Positions 51,285-60,366 of a stretch of 64,000 nucleotides of DNA are shown piece after piece. Position 1 is the first letter of the stretch. Every line of letters begins with the position of its first letter. A program made the translations under genes and the position numbers. Origin of the DNA: Paenibacillus athensensis (GTDB lineage: Bacteria > Bacillota > Bacilli > Paenibacillales > NBRC-103111). The notes beneath the pieces are model-generated. The model made no database searches. It was not told where the DNA came from and saw nothing but the letters and a program-made list of their open reading frames with translations. The stretch is taken from the NCBI RefSeq assembly GCF_004514475.2, contig NZ_MYFO02000001.1, forward strand, positions 434,001 to 498,000. Reading direction: 5' to 3'.

Positions 51285-52358
51285 ATGAAGATGTACAACT
51301 TATCTGTACCACTCGACTATACTCGGATGGGATTCCTGGACGAACCTGATTTTACGACTGACCTTGTAATCAGATTCGCGGAGCAGATAACAGACACATT
51401 AACACTGGTGATTACAAAAGGGGATTTTAAGACGAGTGAAACCTGCACTATCGAAGTAATCGAAAGAGAAAACAATGTCTTTTTTGAAGTCTCCAACATG
51501 TTTGCGGATAATAAGAATTATGCTGTTGATTTGGCTACGAAATTACTCAACCACTATGTCCCAGCTTTATCATTCATGATTCAACAGCAAAATGACAACC
51601 AGCACCGATTTCATACACAGCTAGGGTTCAACCCGCGAAACATTATAGTGACGGAATACAATTATAAAAAGTATGACGAATTTACACAAAAGTTTCGCAA
51701 AGAGATTGATGCGGATGGGAATGTTACCATTCATCTACAGAGTAGCATTCTGTTTATTGATTCTGCCCATAGCGTCCTCACAGCAACCTTTCAAACCTCA
51801 ACCTTTCCGCAAATCTATAGGGCTGCTGCCAACGATACAGATGTGAATTTTATGTTGAACAGTTTTTATCGGGCACTCGGATTCCAAGATTATATCAGCA
51901 AATTTTTTAATCTCTTTATTATTATTGAATCACTTGAAAGAGACTATTCTCAATTGATCGAGGCTAAAAAAGTATTTCAACCAGATCAAGCGAAACAGAT
52001 CGTAGAATCATTTAATGCCATAATTCAAACACACACATCGAACAAAGACTACCGATTAAGAATCGGCAGCATCGTTTCAAATGCGGTAAAAAATATGACG
52101 GATAAGCCTCGTTCGGCCAAACTTGTACTAATTCTGAAAGACTACTTTGGGATTAAAGAAATCAAAAAAGGTGCGATTCAGTATGAAATCACGGATACAG
52201 TGGTCGAAGGTTGGCTAAGCATTCGGAATGGATTGTTTCACGCTAAAAATTTGGGTGAGGCCGAGAAGGAGAAATTGAGAAATTTGACGAATCAATTGCT
52301 GGTTCTTTGTGAAACGATCATTGGTAAAATCATTGATCGGCACTCAGAAACCAAGTAA
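51285..52358 (+). CDS. HEPN-motif protein, candidate defence effector
   Basis: A 357-residue protein. The N-terminal two thirds are beta-rich and unfamiliar. The C-terminal 120 residues are helical and end with IRNGLFHAKN, an R-x4-H motif (R-N-x3-H) of HEPN ribonuclease domains. GGAGG precedes the ATG at 51285; upstream in-frame codons from 51240 lack a site. It has its own -10-like TATAAT. It is the first gene after the transposition module, where Tn7-like elements carry cargo. RNA cleavage in phage defence is inference from the motif and place. Confidence 0.55.
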   Translation: MKMYNLSVPLDYTRMGFLDEPDFTTDLVIRFAEQITDTLTLVITKGDFKTSETCTIEVIERENNVFFEVSNMFADNKNYAVDLATKLLNHYVPALSFMIQQQNDNQHRFHTQLGFNPRNIIVTEYNYKKYDEFTQKFRKEIDADGNVTIHLQSSILFIDSAHSVLTATFQTSTFPQIYRAAANDTDVNFMLNSFYRALGFQDYISKFFNLFIIIESLERDYSQLIEAKKVFQPDQAKQIVESFNAIIQTHTSNKDYRLRIGSIVSNAVKNMTDKPRSAKLVLILKDYFGIKEIKKGAIQYEITDTVVEGWLSIRNGLFHAKNLGEAEKEKLRNLTNQLLVLCETIIGKIIDRHSETK

Positions 52359-52426
52359 AGTGGCAGCAGTCTAGGAATGTTTTCCGGGTTGCCGCTTTTA
52401 TTGTCAAATATGTTATTTCAGAAGAC

Positions 52427-52469
52427 AGCGGTAGTCTAAGACTTTATTTTCGAGTCCTAGACCGCCGCT
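52427..52469 (+). terminator. imperfect hairpin, possible terminator
   Basis: AGCGGTAGTCTAAGACT (52427-52443) pairs with AGTCCTAGACCGCCGCT (52453-52469) apart from three wobble or mismatched positions; ATTTCATTTT follows. Confidence 0.5.
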
Positions 52470-52481
52470 ATTTCATTTTGC

Positions 52482-52811
52482 ATGATCAGTTTAATACTTA
52501 CCGATATCCAAGATATAAATGAAGTTGCTCATTTTGAATATGATCTATTGGACATTAGTATACAAAATCCAGGTATCAATCGAGTGCTTTACCGCGAGGA
52601 TGTACTGGCTATTCGAAAGGAATTTAACAACTTGATTGAGCAGCAGACCCAACAAAAACGATATAAAGAAATTCATTTGTTTTATAGCGGGCCAGCAGGT
52701 CTTGCTGTTGAAATCGGCAGAAGCATTAATACAAGGATTTGGCCAAATATCTACTTATATAGTTATAATGTTCGGCATACACCTCATCATCAAATGGCAT
52801 TTTCCGTTTAA
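52482..52811 (+). pseudogene. C-terminal fragment of a SAVED-domain protein
   Basis: A 109-residue frame without a binding site. It contains HLFYSGPAGLAVEIGRSIN followed by WPNIYLYSYN, the pattern that ends SAVED domains, the oligonucleotide-sensing part of CBASS and related effectors. SAVED proteins are usually over 300 residues and fused to an effector domain, so this looks like the surviving tail of a deleted gene. No cyclase gene is nearby. It could still be expressed as a short protein, but nothing supports that. Confidence 0.5.
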
Positions 52812-53347
52812 AAAGATAGTTCTAGATCTGTAAGCTCTTAGACTTGCTCAAAGCCGGGCAGGATGCCCAGAATGCCTTGAAAGAGCAACGATCATGGAGA
52901 TTGCTGGGGAGGAGCTGGATAAACATTTATTAGGGTTCGAGCTTTGGAAGAAATAACGATTTAGCTTTTACCACTTTTGAGCAACATGCTAAAATACATT
53001 AGTACCAGTTAACCTCTGAGTCTAATGTGGAGCTTAGAAAGACTTCTTCTGCATGAAGCGATCTCATCAGCCACAATTGGCATATTGATGTCCAAATAAG
53101 TGGTAATTGATATCAAGCATCAACACGGTTCCGACGGGGGCTACAAGCGGGGAGATGGCATTCGAATCGAAAGTTCCTATCCGTATGTTGTTTATCTTCA
53201 ACTAGATGTCAATGACCCGTCGATGAGGTGGAGGAAAACATGATGGATGATGATAGGGGAGCCTTTTAATCCAATTGAGCATTTTTAAGCTAACGGAGAA
53301 CGTAAGTTCAAAAAACGGTCTAGGACTAGTTTTTATGGAGGGATAGG
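52812..53347 (+). other. decayed stretch with one short coding relic
   Basis: A 47-codon frame at 53100-53243 reads like part of a real protein (GSDGGYKRGDGIRIESSYPY, then VVYLQLDVNDPSMRWRK) but begins right after a stop codon without a binding site. Other frames break quickly. GC content is uneven, as in the 45.2-45.6 kb filler. This looks like deletion-scarred cargo. Confidence 0.4.
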
Positions 53348-54412
53348 ATGCTTGAGTGGTTAGAGGATCAAATATTAAAAGTAAGGCATTGGATTGATTC
53401 GATGAGTGAAGATACGAAAGATGTTATTCTTTATCTTCTATTTGGCTACATAGCTTTGATGATTGTTTTCTTTTTATTCAAATCTACTCTTAAAACGTGT
53501 TTGAAACTTTGGAAAAAAGGGAGAAGGTTATTCATAAAGACAAAAACGGGTTTCACTATTCTAAAATCTTTTAACGAAAGTGGAATTCTAAATAATCGAA
53601 GCTTGTTTTTATTCCCTGAAGGAATGTCTGATCTTCTATCCCTAAGAAAAGCAAGGTTTCTTAAAATAGGTAGGCTGCTTCTAATTCCCAAAAACCTTCG
53701 GGAACAATGGTATAGTGGCTCTATATTATTGGATTCCATATACTTAAGCGGGCAAAAAGGAAAAAACGTTGACCAAGAGATAAAGTTAGAGCTTAAAGAA
53801 GTGCTGGTTATACCTCGGAAAATCACAAAAATCATCTTCAAGTTATCAAATATAGGGGATTCAGATAAAACTGTGCAGCTTATTAAGCCTGATGCTAAGA
53901 AAGAAGAAAATCAAGTTGATGGTGAGAATTTTGAAGACGGGTTAAAAAAGAAGATAAATCGTGGATTGAAAAATAATATTCAGTTATTTGTTAGAGATCA
54001 ATCGGTTGAAACCGAAAGGATAATACAGGTAAGCGATGTGTATGAGTATTTTATTAAATCTCAAGAGTCTAAGGATATTGAAGTTATTTTTGAATCACTT
54101 AGAAAATCTGAAGTGAAGTATCCCTGCTTAATCATCTTAAGAGTAAAAGTACGTTCTATTAAAGATGGCAATGTTAATGCAAAAAATGCAACTTTAGAAA
54201 CGAAAATTGAAATACCTAAAAATGTTACAACTCCCATTCATGAAATCATAGAAAAACAAGTGTCACTCATTCATATATTTAAATTTCTAAGTTTAGGTGG
54301 TTTTTTCTTATATGGGCTTCCTGTTTGTTTATTAATGGTCTTTTTTGGCGTTCTATTTCATTTAATGCTGATCTCATTATTGCTTACAATTCCGCTATTA
54401 ATTTTATGTTAA
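53348..54412 (+). CDS. membrane protein of unknown function
   Basis: A 354-residue protein with one membrane helix near residues 28-45, a large soluble middle of about 240 residues rich in beta strands and charged residues, and two closely spaced helices at the C-terminus. No family is recognised. GGAGGGATAGG precedes the ATG. It has AT-rich island-type codons and lies among decayed sequences, so it is probably cargo of the Tn7-like element. Confidence 0.6.
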   Translation: MLEWLEDQILKVRHWIDSMSEDTKDVILYLLFGYIALMIVFFLFKSTLKTCLKLWKKGRRLFIKTKTGFTILKSFNESGILNNRSLFLFPEGMSDLLSLRKARFLKIGRLLLIPKNLREQWYSGSILLDSIYLSGQKGKNVDQEIKLELKEVLVIPRKITKIIFKLSNIGDSDKTVQLIKPDAKKEENQVDGENFEDGLKKKINRGLKNNIQLFVRDQSVETERIIQVSDVYEYFIKSQESKDIEVIFESLRKSEVKYPCLIILRVKVRSIKDGNVNAKNATLETKIEIPKNVTTPIHEIIEKQVSLIHIFKFLSLGGFFLYGLPVCLLMVFFGVLFHLMLISLLLTIPLLILC

Positions 54413-54587
54413 AATCTGAACGGGAAATTGGCACAGTTATATTGGGATATGACAAGACCAAACTAATTGACGAATCGCATTTGAGTATAGCGGCGAAGAT
54501 TAAATTTCTAACTAGTGACGGCGCAGGTTGCGCAGAACGCATTGAAAGACCTGTTGCCGCGACGTTGCAATAGATGCTGTAGGGGCG

Positions 54588-54779
54588 CTAGACACGCATC
54601 TGGGTTTCAAGAAGCATGAAGTTAAAGACAAGACCAGGCTGAACAGCAGCTATGGGAAACGCAAGAAAACCGTCGTGAGTGAGTACGGTGAGTAAGAGAT
54701 TATCGTCCCTCGTGATCGCCTCAGCGAGTTTGAACCTACAGTCGTCAAGAAGCACCAATCGAACGTAATAATCGGTTGA
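54588..54779 (+). pseudogene. IS256-family transposase relic
   Basis: One frame reads THLGFKKHEVKDK, then GKRKKTVVSEYGE, an in-frame TAA at about 54696, and EIIVPRDRLSEFEP followed by KKHQSNV. This is the N-terminal region of IS256-type transposases (GEIE-PRDR-GEFEP-KKHQ pattern). Only about 63 codons remain and the catalytic part is absent, so it is a dead fragment. Confidence 0.75.
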
Positions 54780-54822
54780 CTTCCTGCTAAAATGTCGTCG
54801 TTGTAATAACAACACTGTCGGG

Positions 54823-55040
54823 TGACAAGAACATGATCCCATTAATTGCTGCGTAAATCGCGGCTTTTTTTATTTATGGGATAAGGTTATTGTCAAAATC
54901 CAATGATAAGAACTTTATCTCATTCCCGATTTTGACAAGGACATTATCCCAATTCCGATAACCTGCCTACCCCTTACAGAGCTATATCATTGCTTTTCCG
55001 CCTCGTAGTCCTCGGCTAAGCTGGGATTTATTCATTGTCG
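54823..55040. repeat. cluster of four 19-bp repeats, likely transposase-binding sites
   Basis: Four copies of a TGGGAT-N7-TTGTC pattern occur: reverse orientation at 54823-54841 and 54933-54951, forward at 54877-54895 and 55022-55040. Three agree with each other at about 16 of 19 positions, the last at about 13. TTGTCAAAATC/GATTTTGACAA forms an inverted pair around 54890-54938. Such clusters mark ends of Tn7-like elements, where TnsB binds. The last copy lies outside the proposed terminus at 54978. With the flanking sequence, this accounts for the gap 54780-55083. Confidence 0.55.
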
Positions 55041-55083
55041 AAATCCGCCGAAATTGGTAGACTTATGGGAGGGAGGTAGAGAT

Positions 55084-56394
55084 ATGCATGAGAGTGAGTG
55101 GCTTCCAAAAATCCTACTAAAGACCGATCTGGTTCATATTTGTACAGTACTCAATTTATCGGTTGACGGCTTTCGGATCAGCAGTTTAGCGAGCCGTCCG
55201 GTGGAACAACTCCGGGGGCTTGTAGGAAGTTCCTTGCGAAGCGGCATTGGCAAGAAGAAGCGCTTAAAGAATAGTCCTAATGCGATACCCTTGGATATTT
55301 TTTACGAAGAATTGGCAGCAGATGCGAGAAAGGAACAAAGTACTTTACCAGTTGACGACTACGAAGCGTTTATGTCAGTATTGGTATCCGACGGAAACTG
55401 GCGGCCCTATCAGAAATTGGCCCTGTTGTATGATCAATACCGAGAAACGTACACCACCCATTACGATAAGCTCGTCCAAAATGCACTAAACAAGACGGAT
55501 CTGTTTGCCGGCATCTATGCGGTGAATGAAAGCCAGATCATCGAACAGCTCCAATATCAACTGCAGATGCCTTCCATGGCACACTATATGGACTTCGTGG
55601 CATGGGCAGGCTGGGAAGCACGTTATGCTTCGATAAAGGACCTGTTACAAGAAAAACCGGACGGGGTATCCAAACTACTGGCTGTAAACGGACTAAAAGC
55701 GGCAGAGGAACGGTTTTTAGGGCAGCTGGCTCTACTGCCCGATTACCCTCAGCTGGCACAAGGGGTATTCGCATATTGCATCGAAACCCTTCTTTCAAAC
55801 CAGCAGGAAGCAGGAGAATTGAAAGGTTTGCTGCAGAGCGAAGGGCATAAGAGCATTGTCATGTTAGAATCTATTCAGAGTCTAAAGAGAACGCTCAGTG
55901 AGACAGAACAACAAAAAGCAGATATGCTATCAGTCTTGGATCACATGAAACAGCAGCTAAAAAAAGCAGAAAATGAAACTGCCGCAGCAGAGACGGCCAA
56001 ACTTGTTTCCCTTGAGCAGACTAGTGAGCATATCCAAAAGCTCTCGCAGCAAATCGAGTTGTTTGCCGGGTATAAAGTGTTATGGGAAACCTTCTTGCCC
56101 CATACGAGTGATGCATTCATTGTGACGGAACATCTGGACCCCTGTTTGCAGGAGCTATTTCGTGGACTGATTTATTCGAAAGCCCAGTTGCTCCATCATA
56201 TCGAAATGAAACCGGAGATTTTACAAAATAAAACCATATTTGTGGACCGCAGCCTGTTTACCAACTCAAAAGAGTGGATAGAACTGCGACACTTTTTTAA
56301 GAGTCGTGGGATTACTTACGAAGAGTTTACGGATGACGCCGAACTGATACTGGGATACGCAACGAACCTAAAGGACAGTGTGACGGAGGAATAA
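55084..56394 (+). CDS. coiled-coil protein, first gene of a McrBC-like module
   Basis: A 436-residue protein. The N-terminus contains a short helical unit (LVHICTVLNLSVDGFRISSL), and residues about 270-340 form a coiled coil rich in Glu, Gln, Lys and Leu (SLKRTLSETEQQKADML region). The C-terminus (HFFKSRGITYEEFTDDAEL) is alpha/beta-like. GGAGGGAGG precedes the ATG at 55084. It is followed after two bases by the AAA+ gene and then the nuclease-like gene, so it is part of the same system, possibly a sensor or scaffold. No known family was recognised. Confidence 0.65.
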   Translation: MHESEWLPKILLKTDLVHICTVLNLSVDGFRISSLASRPVEQLRGLVGSSLRSGIGKKKRLKNSPNAIPLDIFYEELAADARKEQSTLPVDDYEAFMSVLVSDGNWRPYQKLALLYDQYRETYTTHYDKLVQNALNKTDLFAGIYAVNESQIIEQLQYQLQMPSMAHYMDFVAWAGWEARYASIKDLLQEKPDGVSKLLAVNGLKAAEERFLGQLALLPDYPQLAQGVFAYCIETLLSNQQEAGELKGLLQSEGHKSIVMLESIQSLKRTLSETEQQKADMLSVLDHMKQQLKKAENETAAAETAKLVSLEQTSEHIQKLSQQIELFAGYKVLWETFLPHTSDAFIVTEHLDPCLQELFRGLIYSKAQLLHHIEMKPEILQNKTIFVDRSLFTNSKEWIELRHFFKSRGITYEEFTDDAELILGYATNLKDSVTEE

Positions 56395-56396
56395 CG

Positions 56397-58355
56397 ATGA
56401 TAAACCCCAAAACGATGCGTGAATTAAGCAGCTGTTATATCTTGGCAAGGCTTGCTGACGACAGTGAGACGCAGTACATTCCGGGATTGGGCACGGAACG
56501 AAAAAGCGTAGCCCGCAACCAGCGCAACGGCAGCGACATTGTATTTTATCTGCAGACTCTTGTAGATGAACCTAAACCCATTAAAGATGTCGGTAAACAT
56601 GCCAAAGAGTGCTATGTTTCCTTTGACGACCGTAACGTCCGGCACCTTCAAACGATTAAATATTACGAACAGCAGGACAAAATCACCTTTTTACGAGAAC
56701 ACCTGGAGAACAAGCTCATCCTCATTAAACCTAAGTTGAACCACCGACACGATAACTCTAGCCACTTGTACCATTACAATTTTGATATAGTGATGGTTTC
56801 CGAGGACAAACAGGAAGCCAACTATTATATTCCAGTCCCCCAAGCGAAAAAAGGGGTGCCCTCCGTACGCTTTGAAAAGGCGCTTATGGAAGGGACCCCG
56901 ATTACATTACCGGATTACCCAAATCATATGGAGACGCCGGAATTTATACTGTGTGACGGCTATTTGTACTACATTCCGGACCAAGACAGCATAATAGGCA
57001 GTGAGGTAAACATGACCATCTACTACGCTGTTAAACCCAACGGGATTAAACGGGTTGCCTTGACCGATCTGGATGATTTCTGGAGCAAATTAAAATGCGC
57101 TTACCGGGATATAGGCTTTATTACAGACAATTACGCTGCAGAGCTACGGGACACGTTGGAGAAGAAAGGCGTATCACTGTTCCAGCAGGAGCAGCCTAAA
57201 AAAGATGAAAAAAAGCAAGCTCAGCCCGATCAAACCCCGAGCAACCTTACAGAGATGGAGTTTATTGCCCGATTGAAAAAGCTGGCCCAAGAAGCGGAGT
57301 TGGTTTATCCGGAAGAGGATTTGATTAACTTGCACACCTCGCTGAAAACCGGCGGAATGGCCGTTCTGGGTGGTATGAGCGGTACCGGGAAAACTCGATT
57401 AGCCCTTTTATACGCCGACGCCCTGAAATTAAAAAAGGACGAAAATCTGCTGTACATTCCCATCTCTCCTTCGTATACGGAACCGTCAGATATATTGGGT
57501 TATTTAAACCCTCAAATGGGCCTGTTCATGGAGAGTGAAACTGGACTGGTATCGTTTTTGGAACGGGCCAGCAAGCACACCAACGAGCTATTTATGGTTC
57601 TGTTTGACGAGATGAATTTAGGGCAGGTGGAGCACTACTTTGCTCCATTCATTTCCTTGCTGGAGCTGCCCAAAGATCAGAGGGAGCTGCGAATTTACAG
57701 CCAAGGAGCCATTTGCCACAATAAACCGCTTCCAAAGGGGTGTATTCCGGTTCGCGATAATGTGTTGTTTGTCGGTACCGCAAATTTTGACGAAACCACT
57801 AAAGATTTCTCAAATCGAATGCTGGACCGAACCAATGTGATTTTCCTTCAAAAGCTGACCTTCGGTGAGGCATCGGTGCCTAAAGAAGAAAGCCGCGAGG
57901 ATATCAATACGACAACTCCTGTTACCCGTAGCCTTTACATTACCGACTGGACCAAAGTAGGTGGCGGTATGGAGGAACCTGAAATCCTGTTGTTGGACCG
58001 CCTTCACGACACCATGCAAGAATACGATGCCCAGATTGGGGTCAGTTTCCGGATCTACAAGGGGATTGGAAAATATTTGGCCAATATCCCTAGCGATGCC
58101 GACGGCAATGCTTTGATCACTCGTAATACGGCGCTGGATTACCAGGTCAAACAACGAATTTTGACCAAAATCCGTGGCCACCGGGAGCAGGTGCAGGACT
58201 TGATCGGATATTTTGATGCAGAAAACCGTTATCATGTAGGTTATATCGGGCGTCTTTTAATGGAGGAAGTAGAAGGGGAAGATGGATTCAACTCTTCTCT
58301 GGCCTTTCTAAAGCAGAAAGCCAAGGAACTGACGAGGAACGGTTATGTACTATAA
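56397..58355 (+). CDS. McrB-like AAA+ ATPase/GTPase subunit
   Basis: A 652-residue protein. The N-terminal 270 residues are a separate domain of unknown type, perhaps for target recognition. The AAA+ domain has Walker A GGMSGTGKTRLA (about residue 324), Walker B MVLFDEMNLGQVEHYF (about 403) and VGTANFDETTKDFSNRMLDR (about 462, sensor and arginine region), close to McrB and related NTPases. McrB-type motors feed DNA to an McrC-type nuclease. Its stop overlaps the next gene by 11 bases. Confidence 0.82.
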   Translation: MINPKTMRELSSCYILARLADDSETQYIPGLGTERKSVARNQRNGSDIVFYLQTLVDEPKPIKDVGKHAKECYVSFDDRNVRHLQTIKYYEQQDKITFLREHLENKLILIKPKLNHRHDNSSHLYHYNFDIVMVSEDKQEANYYIPVPQAKKGVPSVRFEKALMEGTPITLPDYPNHMETPEFILCDGYLYYIPDQDSIIGSEVNMTIYYAVKPNGIKRVALTDLDDFWSKLKCAYRDIGFITDNYAAELRDTLEKKGVSLFQQEQPKKDEKKQAQPDQTPSNLTEMEFIARLKKLAQEAELVYPEEDLINLHTSLKTGGMAVLGGMSGTGKTRLALLYADALKLKKDENLLYIPISPSYTEPSDILGYLNPQMGLFMESETGLVSFLERASKHTNELFMVLFDEMNLGQVEHYFAPFISLLELPKDQRELRIYSQGAICHNKPLPKGCIPVRDNVLFVGTANFDETTKDFSNRMLDRTNVIFLQKLTFGEASVPKEESREDINTTTPVTRSLYITDWTKVGGGMEEPEILLLDRLHDTMQEYDAQIGVSFRIYKGIGKYLANIPSDADGNALITRNTALDYQVKQRILTKIRGHREQVQDLIGYFDAENRYHVGYIGRLLMEEVEGEDGFNSSLAFLKQKAKELTRNGYVL

Positions 58356-60162
58356 TGCCGAAGACGTTCCTTTTGTCCTGGAGTTTTTTACGAGCCGATC
58401 TTCAAATGATGCTCAAAAGGCGTTGTACTTTTGGGCGCCACACCAGATGCCGGCCTCTTTTTCTCACTTCACTTCGGTTAAAGAAAACATTCCTCTCGGT
58501 ATCCGATTGTATGCCAAGTCTGGATGCTTGCCTGGTGGGGCAAAAGTGGTGCTGGAATCGAGCACCTATGATGAGTTCGGAAAACAAAAAAAAATTACGA
58601 TCCCGGGGACGACTCTGGATTATTATGAATATGTGTTCATGCCGAATTCCAGAGATGAATTCCCGTGGCGTCTCGGGGTATATTTTCTAGAAGTTCACAT
58701 AGGCCAAGATGTGTATGGATCAGGCATATTGGTTTGCCCCATCCATTTGTCCCCAGAGCAGGTGCAACACATGCATCATTTATTGGAGCAGGAAATCGAG
58801 GGCATGATTTATGACTTGATTTATACCCAAACCTCCACAAGCCAAGAGCATGAAATACTCAAAGCCAAGTCCTATTATGATTATGTGCTTCGTCTCATTA
58901 ACGAAAAAGAACTCTTGAACGCAAGCCTTATGCAAATAGAGCGAAATCCGCTATCCGTCATTGAAACGTCATACAAAGCGGGGCCATATCAAGAAAAGCA
59001 GGATCAAAAAAGCCTACGGATGAAGGAAGTCCGAGGACATGCAGTGGAAGTGAACAAGAAAAAACGGCTGACTATGGATCTTCCGGCAAACCGGTGGATG
59101 AAGCATGTACTGTTGACTTGGAAGAATGTTCTCTTATCCGTGGGAGCTGCCATTGAAACCGACTTAACCCAGTCATTGGCTGTTATGGCCAAAAAAGAAG
59201 AAGAAAAAAGGGCCAGCGAAATACGCAAACAGCAGTACTATAATGCCCGCGACATTTCCTCTGAAGCCCAAAATTCCATGAATGGCCGCATTCATCGACT
59301 GGCTACCGAAATTACCATAGCACAAAGGGAAGTTGGCGTATTGTCTCGTTGGCACGAGACCGTCCAACAGATGATCGGCCGGCTTATTTATATTTTGGTG
59401 TCCACTGACTTCAAGGATATTCCCCGCGGTCATCACAAACCGCCCTTAAAAGAACGACATTACCGGACCATTAGCGAATGGGTTGAAGAAGGGAGACGGG
59501 TGCTGCACGGCCGAGAGTCGACCAGGCACATTGTCCGTGTCTTAAAACCAACCTGGAAGGTGTACGAGCAGTTTGCTTATTTCCAGGTGGTGGAGATTCT
59601 AAAGCGAATGGGGTTTCGGGCGTCTTCGCAGACCGCTCTGGACCAACTGCGTGAGCTGCGCTCTGGCACCCAACTGGTGTTGGAAAACGAGGAGTACATC
59701 ATTCATGCCTGGTATGACCGGGTGGTGGACCTTCGGGAGGACGCACTTCGTGCAGGAGACTTTTTTTTCTCACGTCAAGTGATCCAGCCAGACATTCGTC
59801 TTGACTTGTATCAAAAAGGAAACGACCCATTTTTGCTGTCTTCTGTTGCCATGGATGCCAAACACCGAAAATACAAATCGTTATATAATCAGTCTTATAC
59901 GAACGAGGTGTCCACCCAACTGTCCAAGTATTTAAACATCAACTACGCCGGACAAAATACAACGAGCCGAAACCGTCGGAGTTCCGTCGTACACCGTGTT
60001 ATTTGCTTATACAGCAAAGACGATGATGCCGAAGTGTTTCATGATGAGCAGCCGCTTCTGTACATCCAGTTATTCCCTAACATCGAAGATGGTCTTATTA
60101 CCGGCCAGGATGAGCTCTATCGGGAGCTGGCCGCTTGGTTCGAAGAAACGGTTATGGACTAG
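58345..60162 (+). CDS. DUF2357-type protein with PD-(D/E)XK-like nuclease domain (McrC role)
   Basis: A 605-residue protein. The N-terminal half is beta-rich followed by a helical linker, as in DUF2357 proteins. The C-terminal third has PDIRLDLY (about residue 494) and SVAMDAKHRKYKSLY (about 511), an Asp...Asp-x-Lys arrangement of PD-(D/E)XK nucleases. It overlaps the McrB-like gene and is the natural nuclease partner. No methyltransferase is adjacent, as in type IV restriction of modified DNA, which is the proposed role by inference. About 200 non-coding bases follow. Confidence 0.75.
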   Translation: MYYNAEDVPFVLEFFTSRSSNDAQKALYFWAPHQMPASFSHFTSVKENIPLGIRLYAKSGCLPGGAKVVLESSTYDEFGKQKKITIPGTTLDYYEYVFMPNSRDEFPWRLGVYFLEVHIGQDVYGSGILVCPIHLSPEQVQHMHHLLEQEIEGMIYDLIYTQTSTSQEHEILKAKSYYDYVLRLINEKELLNASLMQIERNPLSVIETSYKAGPYQEKQDQKSLRMKEVRGHAVEVNKKKRLTMDLPANRWMKHVLLTWKNVLLSVGAAIETDLTQSLAVMAKKEEEKRASEIRKQQYYNARDISSEAQNSMNGRIHRLATEITIAQREVGVLSRWHETVQQMIGRLIYILVSTDFKDIPRGHHKPPLKERHYRTISEWVEEGRRVLHGRESTRHIVRVLKPTWKVYEQFAYFQVVEILKRMGFRASSQTALDQLRELRSGTQLVLENEEYIIHAWYDRVVDLREDALRAGDFFFSRQVIQPDIRLDLYQKGNDPFLLSSVAMDAKHRKYKSLYNQSYTNEVSTQLSKYLNINYAGQNTTSRNRRSSVVHRVICLYSKDDDAEVFHDEQPLLYIQLFPNIEDGLITGQDELYRELAAWFEETVMD

Positions 60163-60366
60163 AGGGGAAGGGATGCCGCCAGCGAGGCGCTAAATTTGCA
60201 TTGTTCAATAACGGTATCACACTGTCTGAAAACATTGCTGACTTTTTTGGGGATCCTTTTTCTGACAATTTGAGAAAAACTGCGGGACGCAAGTATACAG
60301 CATTAAGGCACTCAAAATTAAAGCATTTGGCTTAATAAGAAAAAACATATTTGAGGTGGATCAGCA

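Larger units (their letters stand above)
45665..54978 (+). mobile_element. Tn7-like transposon, proposed limits
   Basis: The genes tnsA, tnsB, tnsC and tniQ run in order from 45896, as in Tn7, whose genes read inward from the right end. A candidate end TGTATGGGG begins at 45665, and CCCCTTACA ends at 54978, giving an eight-of-nine inverted terminal match beginning TGT. The flanking five bases (ACTAT and GAGCT) are not identical, so no target duplication supports the limits. A cluster of 19-bp repeats lies near the distal end. Cargo would be the HEPN-motif gene, a SAVED fragment and a membrane protein. Confidence 0.4.

Noticed and set aside
54325-54573. An 82-codon frame over the end of the membrane-protein gene.
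   Set aside because: It starts inside the better-supported gene in another frame, has no binding site and leads into the IS256 relic.
60135-60335. A 66-codon frame between the nuclease-like gene and gajA.
   Set aside because: Its start lies within the preceding gene, there is no binding site, and the sequence matches no family. It may be a relic.
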